Shown here: piece by piece, positions 32,692 through 41,222 of the stretch | Layout of the letters: the number at the start of each line of letters is the position of its first letter | Numbering within the stretch: position 1 is the stretch's first letter | Origin: Streptomyces sp. NBC_01283 | GTDB taxonomy: Bacteria > Actinomycetota > Actinomycetes > Streptomycetales > Streptomycetaceae | Length of the DNA: 64,000 bases | Direction: 5' to 3' | NCBI RefSeq assembly: GCF_041435335.1 | Contig: NZ_CP108430.1 | Coordinates: 6,423,001 to 6,487,000, forward strand | Notes under the pieces: generated by a model | What the model saw: only the letters and a program-made list of their open reading frames with translations | Database searches by the model: none | What the model was told of the DNA's origin: nothing | Translations under genes and position numbers: made by a program

Positions 32692-33855
32692 CTACTTGCT
32701 CTTCGCGACGGCGGCGGCCAGCTTCGACAGCGGCTCCGCGAGCGCGTTGACGCCGTCCGACAGCTCCTTGGTGTCCGCCTTGTCGAGCTTGTCGTACGAC
32801 GTGAACGTGTACGAGTCCTTGCCGCCGCCCGTGCGGTACTCGCCGAGCAGCTTGTCCAGGGCCGCGAACTGCTTGTCGAGCTCCTTGGTGAGCGCCGGGT
32901 CGTTCTCCGAGGCGACGGCCTTGAGCAGGCCGTACGCCTTCTCCGCGCCCTCGACGTTCGCCTTGAAGTCGACGAGGTCGGTGTGCGAGTAGCGCTCTTC
33001 CTCGCCGGTGACCTTGCCGGTGGCTACCTCGTCGAGGAGCTCCTTGGCGCCGTTGGCCATGGAGGTCGGGGTGATCTCGGCCTTGCCGACGCGGTTCTGC
33101 CAGTCCTTGAGGTCCTTGTCGAGCCGCGTGGCGAGCTCCTTCTCGCGCCCGCCGATCTTCTTGTCCTTCCACAGGGCCCGCTCCAGACGGTGCCAGCCCG
33201 TCCAGTCCTTCGCCAGGTCCTGGCCCTCTTCCAGGCCGTCCTCGCGGACGTCGACCTTCGGGTCGATGTCACCGAAGGACTCGGCGACCGGCTCGGTGCG
33301 CTCCCAGCCGATGCGGGAGTTGGCGTACGCCTTCTTGGCGGCCTCGATGTCGCCCTTGCGGACGGCGTCGGTGAAGACCTTCACCTTGGGCAGCGTCGCG
33401 TCGGCCTGCTCCTGCGCGTAGGCGCGGTAGTCGGCGACGGACTTGTCGAGGCGCGGGTCGCGCTTGACGGTCTTGCCGCCGCTGACGGTGACCTTCTGGC
33501 GGATGCCGTCGCCCTTCATGCCGGGCTTGCAGGCGATCTGGTACGAGCCGGACTTCACCTCGGCGGTGAGCTTCTGCTTCGTGCCGGGGCCGATGTTCTC
33601 GCGCTCGCTGACGATGCGGTCGTCGGGGAAGAGGAGGTAGACCTCGGTGACCTTGGAGCCCTTGTTCTCGATGGCGAGCTCGACGTGCCCGGCGCTGAGC
33701 TTGGTCTCGGAGACGTCGCACTTGTCGTCGGTGGCGGTCACCTCGACGGTGTTGTCGCCGCCCTTGGCCTCGCTCTTCTCGGTGCAGCCCGTGACGGCGG
33801 TGAGTGCTGCCACTGCGGCGACGGCGGTGGCGGCAGAGAGACGGACGGGGCGCAT
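32692..33855 (-). CDS. efeO: EfeO: iron-binding lipoprotein (cupredoxin + M75 domain)
   Basis: 387 residues. Lipobox 'LTAVTGC' (Cys24) anchors the protein. Residues about 35-115 form a cupredoxin-like domain ('VEVTATDDKCDVSETKLSAGHVELAIENKG ... GSYQIACKPGMKG'), and 125-385 the M75 imelysin-like helical domain with the metal-binding HxxE motif in 'GWHRLERALW' (about 222-231). It delivers ferrous iron to EfeB/EfeU. ATG 33855 is preceded by TTGGAG; TTG 33876 is a weaker alternative. First gene of the operon, with an iron box 70-90 nt upstream. Confidence 0.94.
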   Translation of the reverse strand: MRPVRLSAATAVAAVAALTAVTGCTEKSEAKGGDNTVEVTATDDKCDVSETKLSAGHVELAIENKGSKVTEVYLLFPDDRIVSERENIGPGTKQKLTAEVKSGSYQIACKPGMKGDGIRQKVTVSGGKTVKRDPRLDKSVADYRAYAQEQADATLPKVKVFTDAVRKGDIEAAKKAYANSRIGWERTEPVAESFGDIDPKVDVREDGLEEGQDLAKDWTGWHRLERALWKDKKIGGREKELATRLDKDLKDWQNRVGKAEITPTSMANGAKELLDEVATGKVTGEEERYSHTDLVDFKANVEGAEKAYGLLKAVASENDPALTKELDKQFAALDKLLGEYRTGGGKDSYTFTSYDKLDKADTKELSDGVNALAEPLSKLAAAVAKSK

Positions 33856-33928
33856 ACGAGCTCCAAGACGGGTCAAGGATGGATCGGACGTGCGGGTGGG
33901 GCGCGTCGCGGGGTGAGGCGGACCTAAC

Positions 33929-33947
33929 TTAACTGAGCCTTACCTGG
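33929..33947 (-). promoter_or_regulatory. Iron box (DmdR1/IdeR-type) upstream of efeO
   Basis: Minus-strand reading CCAGGTAAGGCTCAGTTAA matches the consensus TTAGGTTAGGCTCACCTAA at 14 of 19 positions. A partial second site (GTTAAGTTAGG) overlaps it. Located 74-92 bp before the efeO start. Confidence 0.65.
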
Positions 33948-34120
33948 TCGATACCCAGCCATCCAGTGATTCACCTCTCACTGGACAAGGGGTGCTTACG
34001 GAGGTGTCACGGTGGGGTGATGGGAGATTCATGGGTGGGTCAAGCGAGGGTCAATAAGGATCTTCAGGCCCGTACTCGTGGGCTTGGGCGCGCAGATCTC
34101 CGGCTTCGCCGCGTTCGTCC

Positions 34121-34999
34121 TCAATCGCCGGACACGCCGCTGCCGACGGCCGTGGCCCGCACCGGGGCGACCATCGGCACCCCCGTCCGCGGATGCGGGA
34201 ACACCTCGACCCGCTGCCGGTACACCTCGCTCAGGAGCTCGCCCGTGAAGACCTCGCCCGGCGCGCCCTCCGCCGCCACCACCCCGGCTCGCAGCACCGC
34301 CACCCGGTCCGCGTAGGCAGCCGCGAGCCCCAGGTCGTGCAGGACCACCACCACCGCGTCACCGGCGGCGGCCCGCTCCCGGCAGATCCGCAGGACCAGC
34401 TCCTGGTGGCGCAGATCGAGCGCGGCGGTCGGCTCGTCCAGGAGGAGGAGCGGGGTCCGCTGGGCGAGCACCCGGGCCAGCGCGACCCGCGCCCGCTCGC
34501 CGCCGCTCAGCGCGGAGAAGGGACGTGCGGCGAACTCGGTCACCTCGGTCGCGGCGAGCGCCTCCCGCACCACGCGGTCGTCCTCGTCCTCCAGCGCCGT
34601 CCCCGCCCAGGGCGCACGCCCCATCCGTACGACCTCCTCGACCGCGAAGGGAAAGGAGAGCACGGCGGACTGCGGCAACACCGCGCGCCGCAGCGCCAGT
34701 TCACGCGCGGGCCACTCGCCGGTGGGCCGCCCGCAGACGCGTACGTCCCCTTCGGCGGCCGGGAGATCGGCCGCGAGCGCGGCCAGCAGCGTCGACTTCC
34801 CCGCCCCGTTCGGCCCCACGAGGGCAAGCACCTCTCCCGCTCGGGCGGTGAGCGAGACCCCGGCAAGGACCTCGCGGCCCCCGAGCCGCACCACGAGCCC
34901 CGACGCCTCGGCGAGCACATCGCCCGGAGCGAAGGCCCCCGGCAGGGCGGCCCGCCCGCCACCGGTCGCGAACAACCGCCGCGCGATCCGCGTGATCAT
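34121..34999 (-). CDS. hmuV: Heme ABC transporter ATP-binding protein
   Basis: 292 residues. Walker A 'LVGPNGAGKST' (about 59-69), Q-loop 'RAVLPQSAVLSFPFAVEEVVRMGR', signature 'LSGGERARVALARVL', Walker B 'PLLLLDEPTAALD' and switch His in 'VVLHDLGLAAAYADRV'. The 'FPHPRTGVPMV' C-terminal segment is typical of HmuV-type subunits. Its ATG overlaps the permease stop (ATGA). The C-terminal codons and stop lie in a copy of the streptomycete palindromic repeat (34100-34133). It powers heme import by HmuTU. Confidence 0.93.
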   Translation of the reverse strand: MITRIARRLFATGGGRAALPGAFAPGDVLAEASGLVVRLGGREVLAGVSLTARAGEVLALVGPNGAGKSTLLAALAADLPAAEGDVRVCGRPTGEWPARELALRRAVLPQSAVLSFPFAVEEVVRMGRAPWAGTALEDEDDRVVREALAATEVTEFAARPFSALSGGERARVALARVLAQRTPLLLLDEPTAALDLRHQELVLRICRERAAAGDAVVVVLHDLGLAAAYADRVAVLRAGVVAAEGAPGEVFTGELLSEVYRQRVEVFPHPRTGVPMVAPVRATAVGSGVSGD

Positions 35000-36093
35000 G
35001 CCCAACCCCCTTGTCCGCGACGGGTCCTGCGCAGCAGCCAGAAGAAGAACGGGCTGCCGAAGAGCGCGGTGAGCACCCCGAGCGGCAGCTCCGCGGGAGC
35101 CGCCACCGTCCGCGCCGCGAGATCCGCGCCGACGAGGACGACCGCCCCGCCGAGCGCGCTGCCCGGCACGAGGAAGCGGTGGCCCGGCCCCGCGGCCATG
35201 CGCAGCAGATGCGGGACGAGCAGACCGACGAACGTGATGATCCCGGCGACGGCCACGGCGGCGGCGGTCAGCAGCGCCACCACCAGGACCAGCACGAGCC
35301 GCAGCCGTTCGACGTCGACTCCCAGATGCCGCGCGGGCCGCTCGCCCAGCGCGAGCAGGTCCAACTTCCCTGCGTACAGCGGCGCCACGGCCAGACCGGC
35401 CGCCGCGCAGGGCAGCACGGCGAGCACCTTGGGCCAGGTCGCCTGGGCGAGCGAGCCGAGCTGCCAGAACGTGATCTGGGTGACCTGCGCGTTGTCCGCG
35501 AAGAAGATGCAGAGCCCGATCAGCGCCCCCGCGAACGCGTTCACGGCGATGCCGGTGAGGATGAGCGTGACGACCTCCGTGCGGCCGCCGTTGCGCGAAA
35601 GGACGTACACGAGAAGGACGGTGGCGAGTCCGGCGACGAACGCGCAGACCGTCACGGTCCAGTTCCCGAAGAAGCTGAGGCCGAGCGCGATGGACGCCAC
35701 CGCGCCGACGGCCGCGCCCGCCGAGATCCCGATCACGCCCGGCTCGGCGAGGGGGTTGCCGAACACGCCCTGCATGAGAGCCCCCGCGCACCCCAGGGAC
35801 GCCCCGACGAGCAGCGCGAGCGTCACACGCGGCAGCCGTACGTTCCACAGGACGCTCTCGCCGACCCGGTCCAGCGCGCTCCCACCGAGACCGATCCGGT
35901 GCTGGACGGAGCCCAGGACGTGCCCGAGGGGGATGTCGTACGCGCCGATGCCCGCGGAGAGGAGACAGAGCAGGACGAGGGCGGCGGTGAGCCCGGCGGT
36001 CAGGGTGGCGGCCGTGCCGCGCCGGCGGGCCCGGGGCGCAGCCGGCTCCCTCGTGGCGGGCCCGGCGTCCGCCGCCTTGGTCACGACGGTCAC
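34996..36093 (-). CDS. hmuU: Heme/iron ABC transporter permease (FecCD family)
   Basis: 365 residues, about ten transmembrane segments. FecCD motifs: 'LWNVRLPRVTLALLVGASLGCAGALMQGVFGNPLAEPGVIGISAGAAVGAV' (about 80-130) and 'GIITFVGLLVPHLLRMAAGPGHRFLVPGSALGGA'. GTG 36093 overlaps the hmuT stop (GTGA), and its own stop overlaps the hmuV ATG, so the three subunits are translationally coupled. Forms the channel of the importer. Confidence 0.94.
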   Translation of the reverse strand: MTVVTKAADAGPATREPAAPRARRRGTAATLTAGLTAALVLLCLLSAGIGAYDIPLGHVLGSVQHRIGLGGSALDRVGESVLWNVRLPRVTLALLVGASLGCAGALMQGVFGNPLAEPGVIGISAGAAVGAVASIALGLSFFGNWTVTVCAFVAGLATVLLVYVLSRNGGRTEVVTLILTGIAVNAFAGALIGLCIFFADNAQVTQITFWQLGSLAQATWPKVLAVLPCAAAGLAVAPLYAGKLDLLALGERPARHLGVDVERLRLVLVLVVALLTAAAVAVAGIITFVGLLVPHLLRMAAGPGHRFLVPGSALGGAVVLVGADLAARTVAAPAELPLGVLTALFGSPFFFWLLRRTRRGQGGWA

Positions 36094-37127
36094 TTCTTGC
36101 CCCCGTGCAACTGCTCCACCAGGGACTTCAGGACCTGGTCCGTGCGCGGTCCGTAGTTCAGGAGCACCCCGTCGTCGACCGAGACGATGCGGCGATCGAG
36201 CCCGGCCGGGGTCTCGGCGACCCCCGGTACCTTGAGCAGCCCGTCCACGCCGTCGACCGATGCGAGCCCCTTGGACATGACGAGGATCGCGTCCGGTGCC
36301 GCCTTGGCCAGTGCCTCGCTGGTGATCGCCGTGAAGTCCTTCTTCAGGCCCGACTCCTTGCCCGCGTCGACCGCGCCCGCCGCCTCCAGGAGCGAACTCG
36401 CGCCGGACTCACGGCCACCGAGCAGATAGACGGACGCGGAGCCGCGCAAGTAGAGGAAGGCGACGCGGGGCTTCTCGCTGTGGGCGGCTGCCGGGATGGA
36501 CTTCCTGACCTTCGCGATGCGCTCCTGCGTACGGGACTTGAGCGCGTCGCCCGACTTCTCGACCCCCAGCGTCTCGGCCACCGCGTCGATCCGGGGGCCC
36601 ACGTCGTCCAGGCCCTTCGCCGGGTCGAACACGACCAGCGGGATGCCCGCGTCGCGTATCTGGCCGATGGCCTCGGCGGGTCCCGTCGTGCTGTCCGCGA
36701 GGACGACCGTCGGCTTCAGGGAGAGGACGCTCTCCGCCGAGACGTCGTGCGCACGCGTCACCACCGGCAGCTTCTTCGCCTGCTCGAAGGTGGCGGTGAT
36801 GTCGCGGGCCACGACGTTCTCGCCGAGGCCGAGCGTGAAGACGATCTCGTTCAGGCTGCCGGTGAGCGGCACGATCCGGCTCGTGTCCTTGACGGTGACC
36901 TTCTTGCCGTCGGCGGACGTGACGGTGGCGGGGAGAACGGGCTCGGGGCGGGACTTCAGCGGCTCGACGCGGTCCGGGCGATCGGCGCGATCGGGTGCGG
37001 AGGCCGCCGCCTTCGTCTTCGGGGACGTCCCGCCACCGCCGTCCGAGGCAGACCCGCAGCCCGTGAGGGCCAGGGCGAGCACGGCGGTCCACGCGCCGGC
37101 GATACGGAATGAGCGCGGCATACGCAC
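36090..37127 (-). CDS. hmuT: Heme-binding ABC transporter lipoprotein
   Basis: 345 residues. Lipobox 'LALTGC' (Cys24), a low-complexity linker (30-60), then a class III binding-protein fold: 'RIVPLTGSLNEIVFTLGLGENVVARDITATFEQAKKLPVVTRAHDVSAESVLSLKPTVVLAD' and 'PRVAFLYLRGSASVYLLGG'. The 'ARDITA' and 'LYLRG' segments are those of HmuT-type heme binders. GTG 37127 has a weak GGTGGA site; ATG 37121 is equally possible. First gene of hmuTUV, 94 nt from an iron box shared with the divergent htaA gene. Confidence 0.93.
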   Translation of the reverse strand: MRMPRSFRIAGAWTAVLALALTGCGSASDGGGGTSPKTKAAASAPDRADRPDRVEPLKSRPEPVLPATVTSADGKKVTVKDTSRIVPLTGSLNEIVFTLGLGENVVARDITATFEQAKKLPVVTRAHDVSAESVLSLKPTVVLADSTTGPAEAIGQIRDAGIPLVVFDPAKGLDDVGPRIDAVAETLGVEKSGDALKSRTQERIAKVRKSIPAAAHSEKPRVAFLYLRGSASVYLLGGRESGASSLLEAAGAVDAGKESGLKKDFTAITSEALAKAAPDAILVMSKGLASVDGVDGLLKVPGVAETPAGLDRRIVSVDDGVLLNYGPRTDQVLKSLVEQLHGGKK

Positions 37128-37221
37128 CGAAGTCCACCGTCCTGTCGTGCTGTTGAGGGTCTGTGCCGAGGCGCCCGGGGCCCGGGTGGCCGGGAGGGGT
37201 TCCAGCCGAAGTGATCGTAGT

Positions 37222-37240
37222 TTAGGTTAGCCTTACCTTA
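37222..37240. promoter_or_regulatory. Iron box between hmuT and htaA
   Basis: TTAGGTTAGCCTTACCTTA matches the DmdR1/IdeR consensus at 16 of 19 positions, the best site in the window. It sits in the 136-bp divergent promoter region and can control both directions. Confidence 0.85.
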
Positions 37241-37263
37241 TTGGCCACACCCGGAGGGGTCCC

Positions 37264-38736
37264 ATGTCGTCGTCGTCCAGACAGGCGCGAGCCATCGCCC
37301 GCGCCGGAGCCGTGGTGGTGCTCACCGCACTCGTCGGAGCGCTGCTCCCCACGGCCGCCGCGCACGCCGAGGACCGCACGGTCCGGGGCGGACGGCTCGA
37401 CTGGGGCATCAAATCCTCGTTCCAGAGCTACGTCACCGGGCCGATAGCCCAGGGGAGTTCGACCCTCCAGGGCGGCGCGGCCACGGTCGGCGGCAGCCAG
37501 TTCCGCTTCCACTCGGCGAAGGGGTCGTACGACCCGGACAGCGGGGCCTTCAGCGCCGGGTTCTCCGGCGGAGTGCACTTCCTCGGGCACAAGAAGGGCG
37601 GCTCGTACGAGCTGGACCTCACCGTCAGCCGCCCCACCGTCAAGATCTCCGGTGGCTCCGGCACGCTCTACGCCGACATGGTCAGCAAGGAGAAGGGCAC
37701 GGGCAAGGTCACGTCCACCGCCCAGGTGCCCCTCGCCACGCTCGGCATGTCCGGCATCAACATGAAGGGCGGCTCAGGACCCATCGCCCTCAACAACCTG
37801 CCCGCGACGCTCACTTCCCAGGGCGCGAAGGCTTTCGCCGGGTACTACACGGCGGGCACGGAGCTGGACCGGGTGAGCCTGTCGACGGATCTGGTCGCGG
37901 GGTCGGCCGGCTCCGGCTCGGGCTCCGGCGAGAAGAAGCCGTCCGGGAAGCCCTCGAAGAAGCCCTCCGAGAAGAAGGAGAAGGCGAAGGCGGGGCGCAT
38001 CGAGGACGCCGCCGTCGACTGGGGCGTGCGCCGCACCTTCCGGGAGTACGTCACCGGCTCCATCGCCAAGGGCGAGTGGAAACTGTCCGCCGGGGCCCAG
38101 GACGGCGGCGCGCTCTTCCGCTTCCCCCGGGGAGAGGGGACGTACGACGAGAAGAAGCGGACCCTCGACGCGGACTTCGCGGGCACAGTGCGCTTCACCG
38201 GCGAGCACGGCCTCGACCTCGCGCTGAGCAAGGTCGCCGTAGAGGTCGAGGACGGCAAGGGCACGCTCTTCGCGGACGTCGACAGCAAGGGTGACAGCAA
38301 GGGTGACAAGGGGGTCGCCCTGAAGAAGGCGCCGCTGATCACCTTCGCGGCGGGATCCGGTCGGCTGAAGCCCGCTGACGGGCTCGTCTCCCTCACCGAA
38401 GTGCCCTCGAAGCTCACCGCCGACGGCGCCAAGGCGTTCGGCGGCATGTACAAGGCGGGTTCCACGATGGACCCGCTCTCGCTGGCCGTCGCCCTCGACG
38501 CCGACGCGAAGCTGCCCGCGCTGCCGGACCTCGGCTCGTCCGCGAGCCCGTCGCCGCAGGCCGAGAAGGCCGCCGGACCGAAGACGCAGAACGCCGCCGA
38601 CGCCTCCGACTCCTCCTCGCCCGCCGTGCCGATCGGCATCGGCGCGGGTGTGGCGGTGCTCCTCGCCGCGGCGGTCACGTTCGGGGTCGTGCGCAAGAAG
38701 CGTGCGGCGGCGGACGCCACCGGCTCGGACTCCTGA
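37264..38736 (+). CDS. htaA: HtaA-domain heme-binding surface protein, membrane-anchored
   Basis: 490 residues. Signal peptide (about 1-35, ending AHA), two HtaA domains (about 40-205 and 243-420) joined by a Lys/Ser/Pro-rich linker, then a C-terminal transmembrane helix (about 458-478) with a basic tail. Each domain opens with the heme-ligand motif: 'LDWGIKSSFQSYVTG' and 'VDWGVRRTFREYVTG', whose Tyr corresponds to the heme-binding Tyr of corynebacterial HtaA (established). GGAGGGG precedes ATG 37264. Iron box upstream; divergent from hmuT. Confidence 0.92.
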   Translation: MSSSSRQARAIARAGAVVVLTALVGALLPTAAAHAEDRTVRGGRLDWGIKSSFQSYVTGPIAQGSSTLQGGAATVGGSQFRFHSAKGSYDPDSGAFSAGFSGGVHFLGHKKGGSYELDLTVSRPTVKISGGSGTLYADMVSKEKGTGKVTSTAQVPLATLGMSGINMKGGSGPIALNNLPATLTSQGAKAFAGYYTAGTELDRVSLSTDLVAGSAGSGSGSGEKKPSGKPSKKPSEKKEKAKAGRIEDAAVDWGVRRTFREYVTGSIAKGEWKLSAGAQDGGALFRFPRGEGTYDEKKRTLDADFAGTVRFTGEHGLDLALSKVAVEVEDGKGTLFADVDSKGDSKGDKGVALKKAPLITFAAGSGRLKPADGLVSLTEVPSKLTADGAKAFGGMYKAGSTMDPLSLAVALDADAKLPALPDLGSSASPSPQAEKAAGPKTQNAADASDSSSPAVPIGIGAGVAVLLAAAVTFGVVRKKRAAADATGSDS

Positions 38737-38796
38737 CCGCTCCATCACCCCACCCCCTCCTCGCTGTTACCGCTCTCTCCAAGGAGAAGACTGATC

Positions 38797-40311
38797 ATGG
38801 CCGCCACCCGTCGTCCCGTAACCCTCGCGGCAGCCGTCGCGACCGCCGTCACGCTCGGCGCGACCGCCCTCACCCTCCCGGCGCTCGCCGCCGACAGCGG
38901 AAGCGCCGCCGCCGCGCCGAAGCTGGAGCTGACGGACGGCACGCTGGACTGGGGCCTCAAGGAGTCCTTCCGCACGTACGTCACCGGTCCCGCCGTGGGC
39001 AAGATCGAGGCCACGGACGGCGCCAGGCAGGCCGCCGACAACGGGGTGTTCACCTTCACCGACGGCAAGGGGACGTACGACACCGGGACGCACGCCACCG
39101 ACACCGCCTTCAAGGGCGGCGTCCGCTTCTCCTCCCCGGCTCACCGTTTCGACATCACGGTCGCCGACGTCAAGGTCCGCACGGAGGGCACGAACGGCGC
39201 CATCCGGGCCGACGTCAGCCTCAACGGCGCCGTCCAGAACGACATCGACCTCGCGAAGCTCGACCTGACCGGGATCAGGCCCGGCCAGGGCGAGGGCGGC
39301 GCGATGACCTTCAAGGACATCCCGGCGACGCTGACCGCGGACGGCGCCAAGGCGTTCAACGGCATGTACAAGGAGGGCGACAAGCTCGACCCGGCGACGC
39401 TGTCGGTGAAGGCGGGCGGCGCCGTGACCGAGACGCCGAAGCCCACCGGGACGCCGAAGCCGACCGAGACGCCCAAGCCGACCGCGACCCCCAAGCCCAC
39501 GGAGACCGCCGAGCCGACCGGCAGCCCCACCACGACCCCGAAGCCGACCGGCACGTCCGGCGGCGGGAAGCCCACGGGCGAGGTGCACGACGGCTCGCTC
39601 GCCTGGGGCGTGAAGGAGAGCTTCCGCCGCTACATCGAGTCCGGCGGCGGCGCGACGCTCTCGGGCGGCGCCAAGAAGAACGGCAACGGCTACGACTTCC
39701 CGTACGCCAAGGGCGAGGTGGAATCCGACGCCAAGAAGCTGACCGCGTCCTTCGGCGGTGCCGTCCGCTTCCAGTACAAGGCGCACGGCATCGACATCAA
39801 GCTGAGCGACATCAAGGTGGCGGCGAACGGCAGCAAGGGCACGCTGACCGTGGACGTCACCTCGCCCAAGGGCAAGAACGACGACGTGAAGTTCGCGACG
39901 CTCGACCTCGCCAAGGCGTCGTACACGGCGAGGAACGACGTCGTCGTGCTCGACAAGGTGCCCGCGGCGTTCACCGCGGCGGGCGCGAAGCAGTTCGCCA
40001 GCGACGACGCACCCTCCAGCTACAAGAAGGGCGACGCGATGGACCCCGTGACGGTGGCGCTCTCCGTCGCCGAAGGGGCGAAGCTGCCCAGTGGCTCGAC
40101 GGGTGGCTCGACGGGCGGCTCGGCCGACTCCGGTTCCACCGGCGGCGGTTCGGCCGCGCTCGGTGGCGGCGGTTCGGTCGGTGGCGGTACGGGAGGGTCG
40201 CTGGCGTCCACCGGTGCGTCGGTGCCGACGGGTGCGCTGCTCGGGGCCGCGGGGGCGATCGCCGCGGCGGGTGCCGGTGCGGTCTTCGTGGCCCGCCGCC
40301 GGGCTTCCTGA
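38797..40311 (+). CDS. HtaA-domain heme-binding protein with LAXTG sortase signal
   Basis: 504 residues. Signal peptide (1-31), HtaA domain 1 (about 45-205, 'LDWGLKESFRTYVTG'), a Thr-Pro-Lys linker of repeated ETPKPTGTPKPT units (about 208-255), HtaA domain 2 (260-425, 'LAWGVKESFRRYIES'), a Gly/Ser-rich wall-spanning region and a cell-wall sorting signal: LASTG (469-473), hydrophobic helix, RRRAS tail. LAXTG is the class E sortase motif of streptomycetes. AAGGAG precedes the ATG. It follows htaA by 60 nt and probably shares its mRNA. No sortase gene lies in the window. Confidence 0.93.
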   Translation: MAATRRPVTLAAAVATAVTLGATALTLPALAADSGSAAAAPKLELTDGTLDWGLKESFRTYVTGPAVGKIEATDGARQAADNGVFTFTDGKGTYDTGTHATDTAFKGGVRFSSPAHRFDITVADVKVRTEGTNGAIRADVSLNGAVQNDIDLAKLDLTGIRPGQGEGGAMTFKDIPATLTADGAKAFNGMYKEGDKLDPATLSVKAGGAVTETPKPTGTPKPTETPKPTATPKPTETAEPTGSPTTTPKPTGTSGGGKPTGEVHDGSLAWGVKESFRRYIESGGGATLSGGAKKNGNGYDFPYAKGEVESDAKKLTASFGGAVRFQYKAHGIDIKLSDIKVAANGSKGTLTVDVTSPKGKNDDVKFATLDLAKASYTARNDVVVLDKVPAAFTAAGAKQFASDDAPSSYKKGDAMDPVTVALSVAEGAKLPSGSTGGSTGGSADSGSTGGGSAALGGGGSVGGGTGGSLASTGASVPTGALLGAAGAIAAAGAGAVFVARRRAS

Positions 40312-40345
40312 CGCGCGGGGATCCCGCGGATGCTTGAATGCCCGG

Positions 40346-41029
40346 ATGACGCGACTGCCTTCGCAACTGCCTTCTGAACTGCCTGACGGTCTCGACGTGC
40401 TCCGGGTGTTCTGCGGGCCCGACGGCCGGCACGGCAATGAGCTGGGTGTCGTGCGCGAGGGGGCCCGCGTCGCGGGGCGGGACGAGCGGCAGGCGATCGC
40501 CGCGAAGCTCGGCTTCAGCGAGACGGTGTTCGTCGATGACCCCGAACGCGGGGTCATCGACATCTACACCCCCACCCTGCGGCTGCCCTTCGCGGGGCAC
40601 CCCTGCGTCGGTACGTCCTGGCTGCTCGACGTACCTGAACTGGTCACGCCCGCAGGGGTGGTGGAGGCCCGCCAGGACGGGGAGTTCAACTGGATCGCGG
40701 CGCGGCCCCGGTGGGCGCCGGAGCGGACGCTGCGCGCCTACGCGACCCCGGCCGAGGTGAACGCCCTTGACGTGCCCCCGCCGGGGGAGTGGATCTACGC
40801 CTGGGCGTGGGAGGACGAGGCGGCGGGACGGGTGCGCGCGCGGGCCTTTCCCGGCCGGGACGACGGAATCCGGGAGGACGAGGCCACGGGGGCGGCGGCG
40901 CTGCTCCTCACCGAGCGGCTCGGCCGTGCGCTCAACATCACGCAGGGCCGAGGCTCCCAGATCCTCACGGCCCCCGCACCGGACGGACTGATCGAGGTGG
41001 GGGGACGGGTACGGCTCAGCGGGGGCTGA
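40346..41029 (+). CDS. PhzF family protein (second, shorter copy) in heme locus
   Basis: 227 residues, about 70 shorter than standard PhzF. Signatures retained: 'DVLRVFCGPDGRHGNELGVV', 'LGFSETVFVDD' with the catalytic Glu (about 56), 'TPTLRLPFAGHPCVGTSWLL' and 'DDGIREDEATGAAALLLTERLG'. Parts of both lobes are trimmed. It lies directly after the two HtaA genes (34 nt) and ends at a long palindrome facing the heme oxygenase gene, so it belongs to the iron-controlled block by position. Its substrate is unknown; a link to heme breakdown products is speculation. Confidence 0.85.
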   Translation: MTRLPSQLPSELPDGLDVLRVFCGPDGRHGNELGVVREGARVAGRDERQAIAAKLGFSETVFVDDPERGVIDIYTPTLRLPFAGHPCVGTSWLLDVPELVTPAGVVEARQDGEFNWIAARPRWAPERTLRAYATPAEVNALDVPPPGEWIYAWAWEDEAAGRVRARAFPGRDDGIREDEATGAAALLLTERLGRALNITQGRGSQILTAPAPDGLIEVGGRVRLSGG

Positions 41030-41049
41030 GGTCTTGCCTCCGGCGGTCC

Positions 41050-41200
41050 TTTCCCCACCCCCGCCCCTTCCCGGCTCCGCCGAGTTCGTCCTCAAACGCC
41101 GGACGGGCTGGAAATATCCAGCCCGTCCGGCGTTTGAGGACGTCTTGTCGGGGGTCCAGGGGGCGGAGCCTCATGGTTTCGGGAAGGGGCGGGGGTGGGG
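41050..41200. terminator. Nested inverted repeat, 25-bp perfect core stem, between convergent genes
   Basis: The core arms 41087-41111 and 41118-41142 are perfectly complementary with a 6-nt AAATAT loop. Two further blocks pair outside it: 41073-41081 with 41162-41170 (GGCTCCGCC/GGCGGAGCC) and 41053-41072 with 41181-41200. In total 54 bp pair in three blocks. The core with CAAACGCCGGACGGGCTGG is the repeat common in streptomycete intergenic regions. It lies between phzF and hmuO and should act as a strong bidirectional terminator. Confidence 0.85.
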
Positions 41201-41222
41201 GAAAGCTCCGCAGAGCCTGCTC

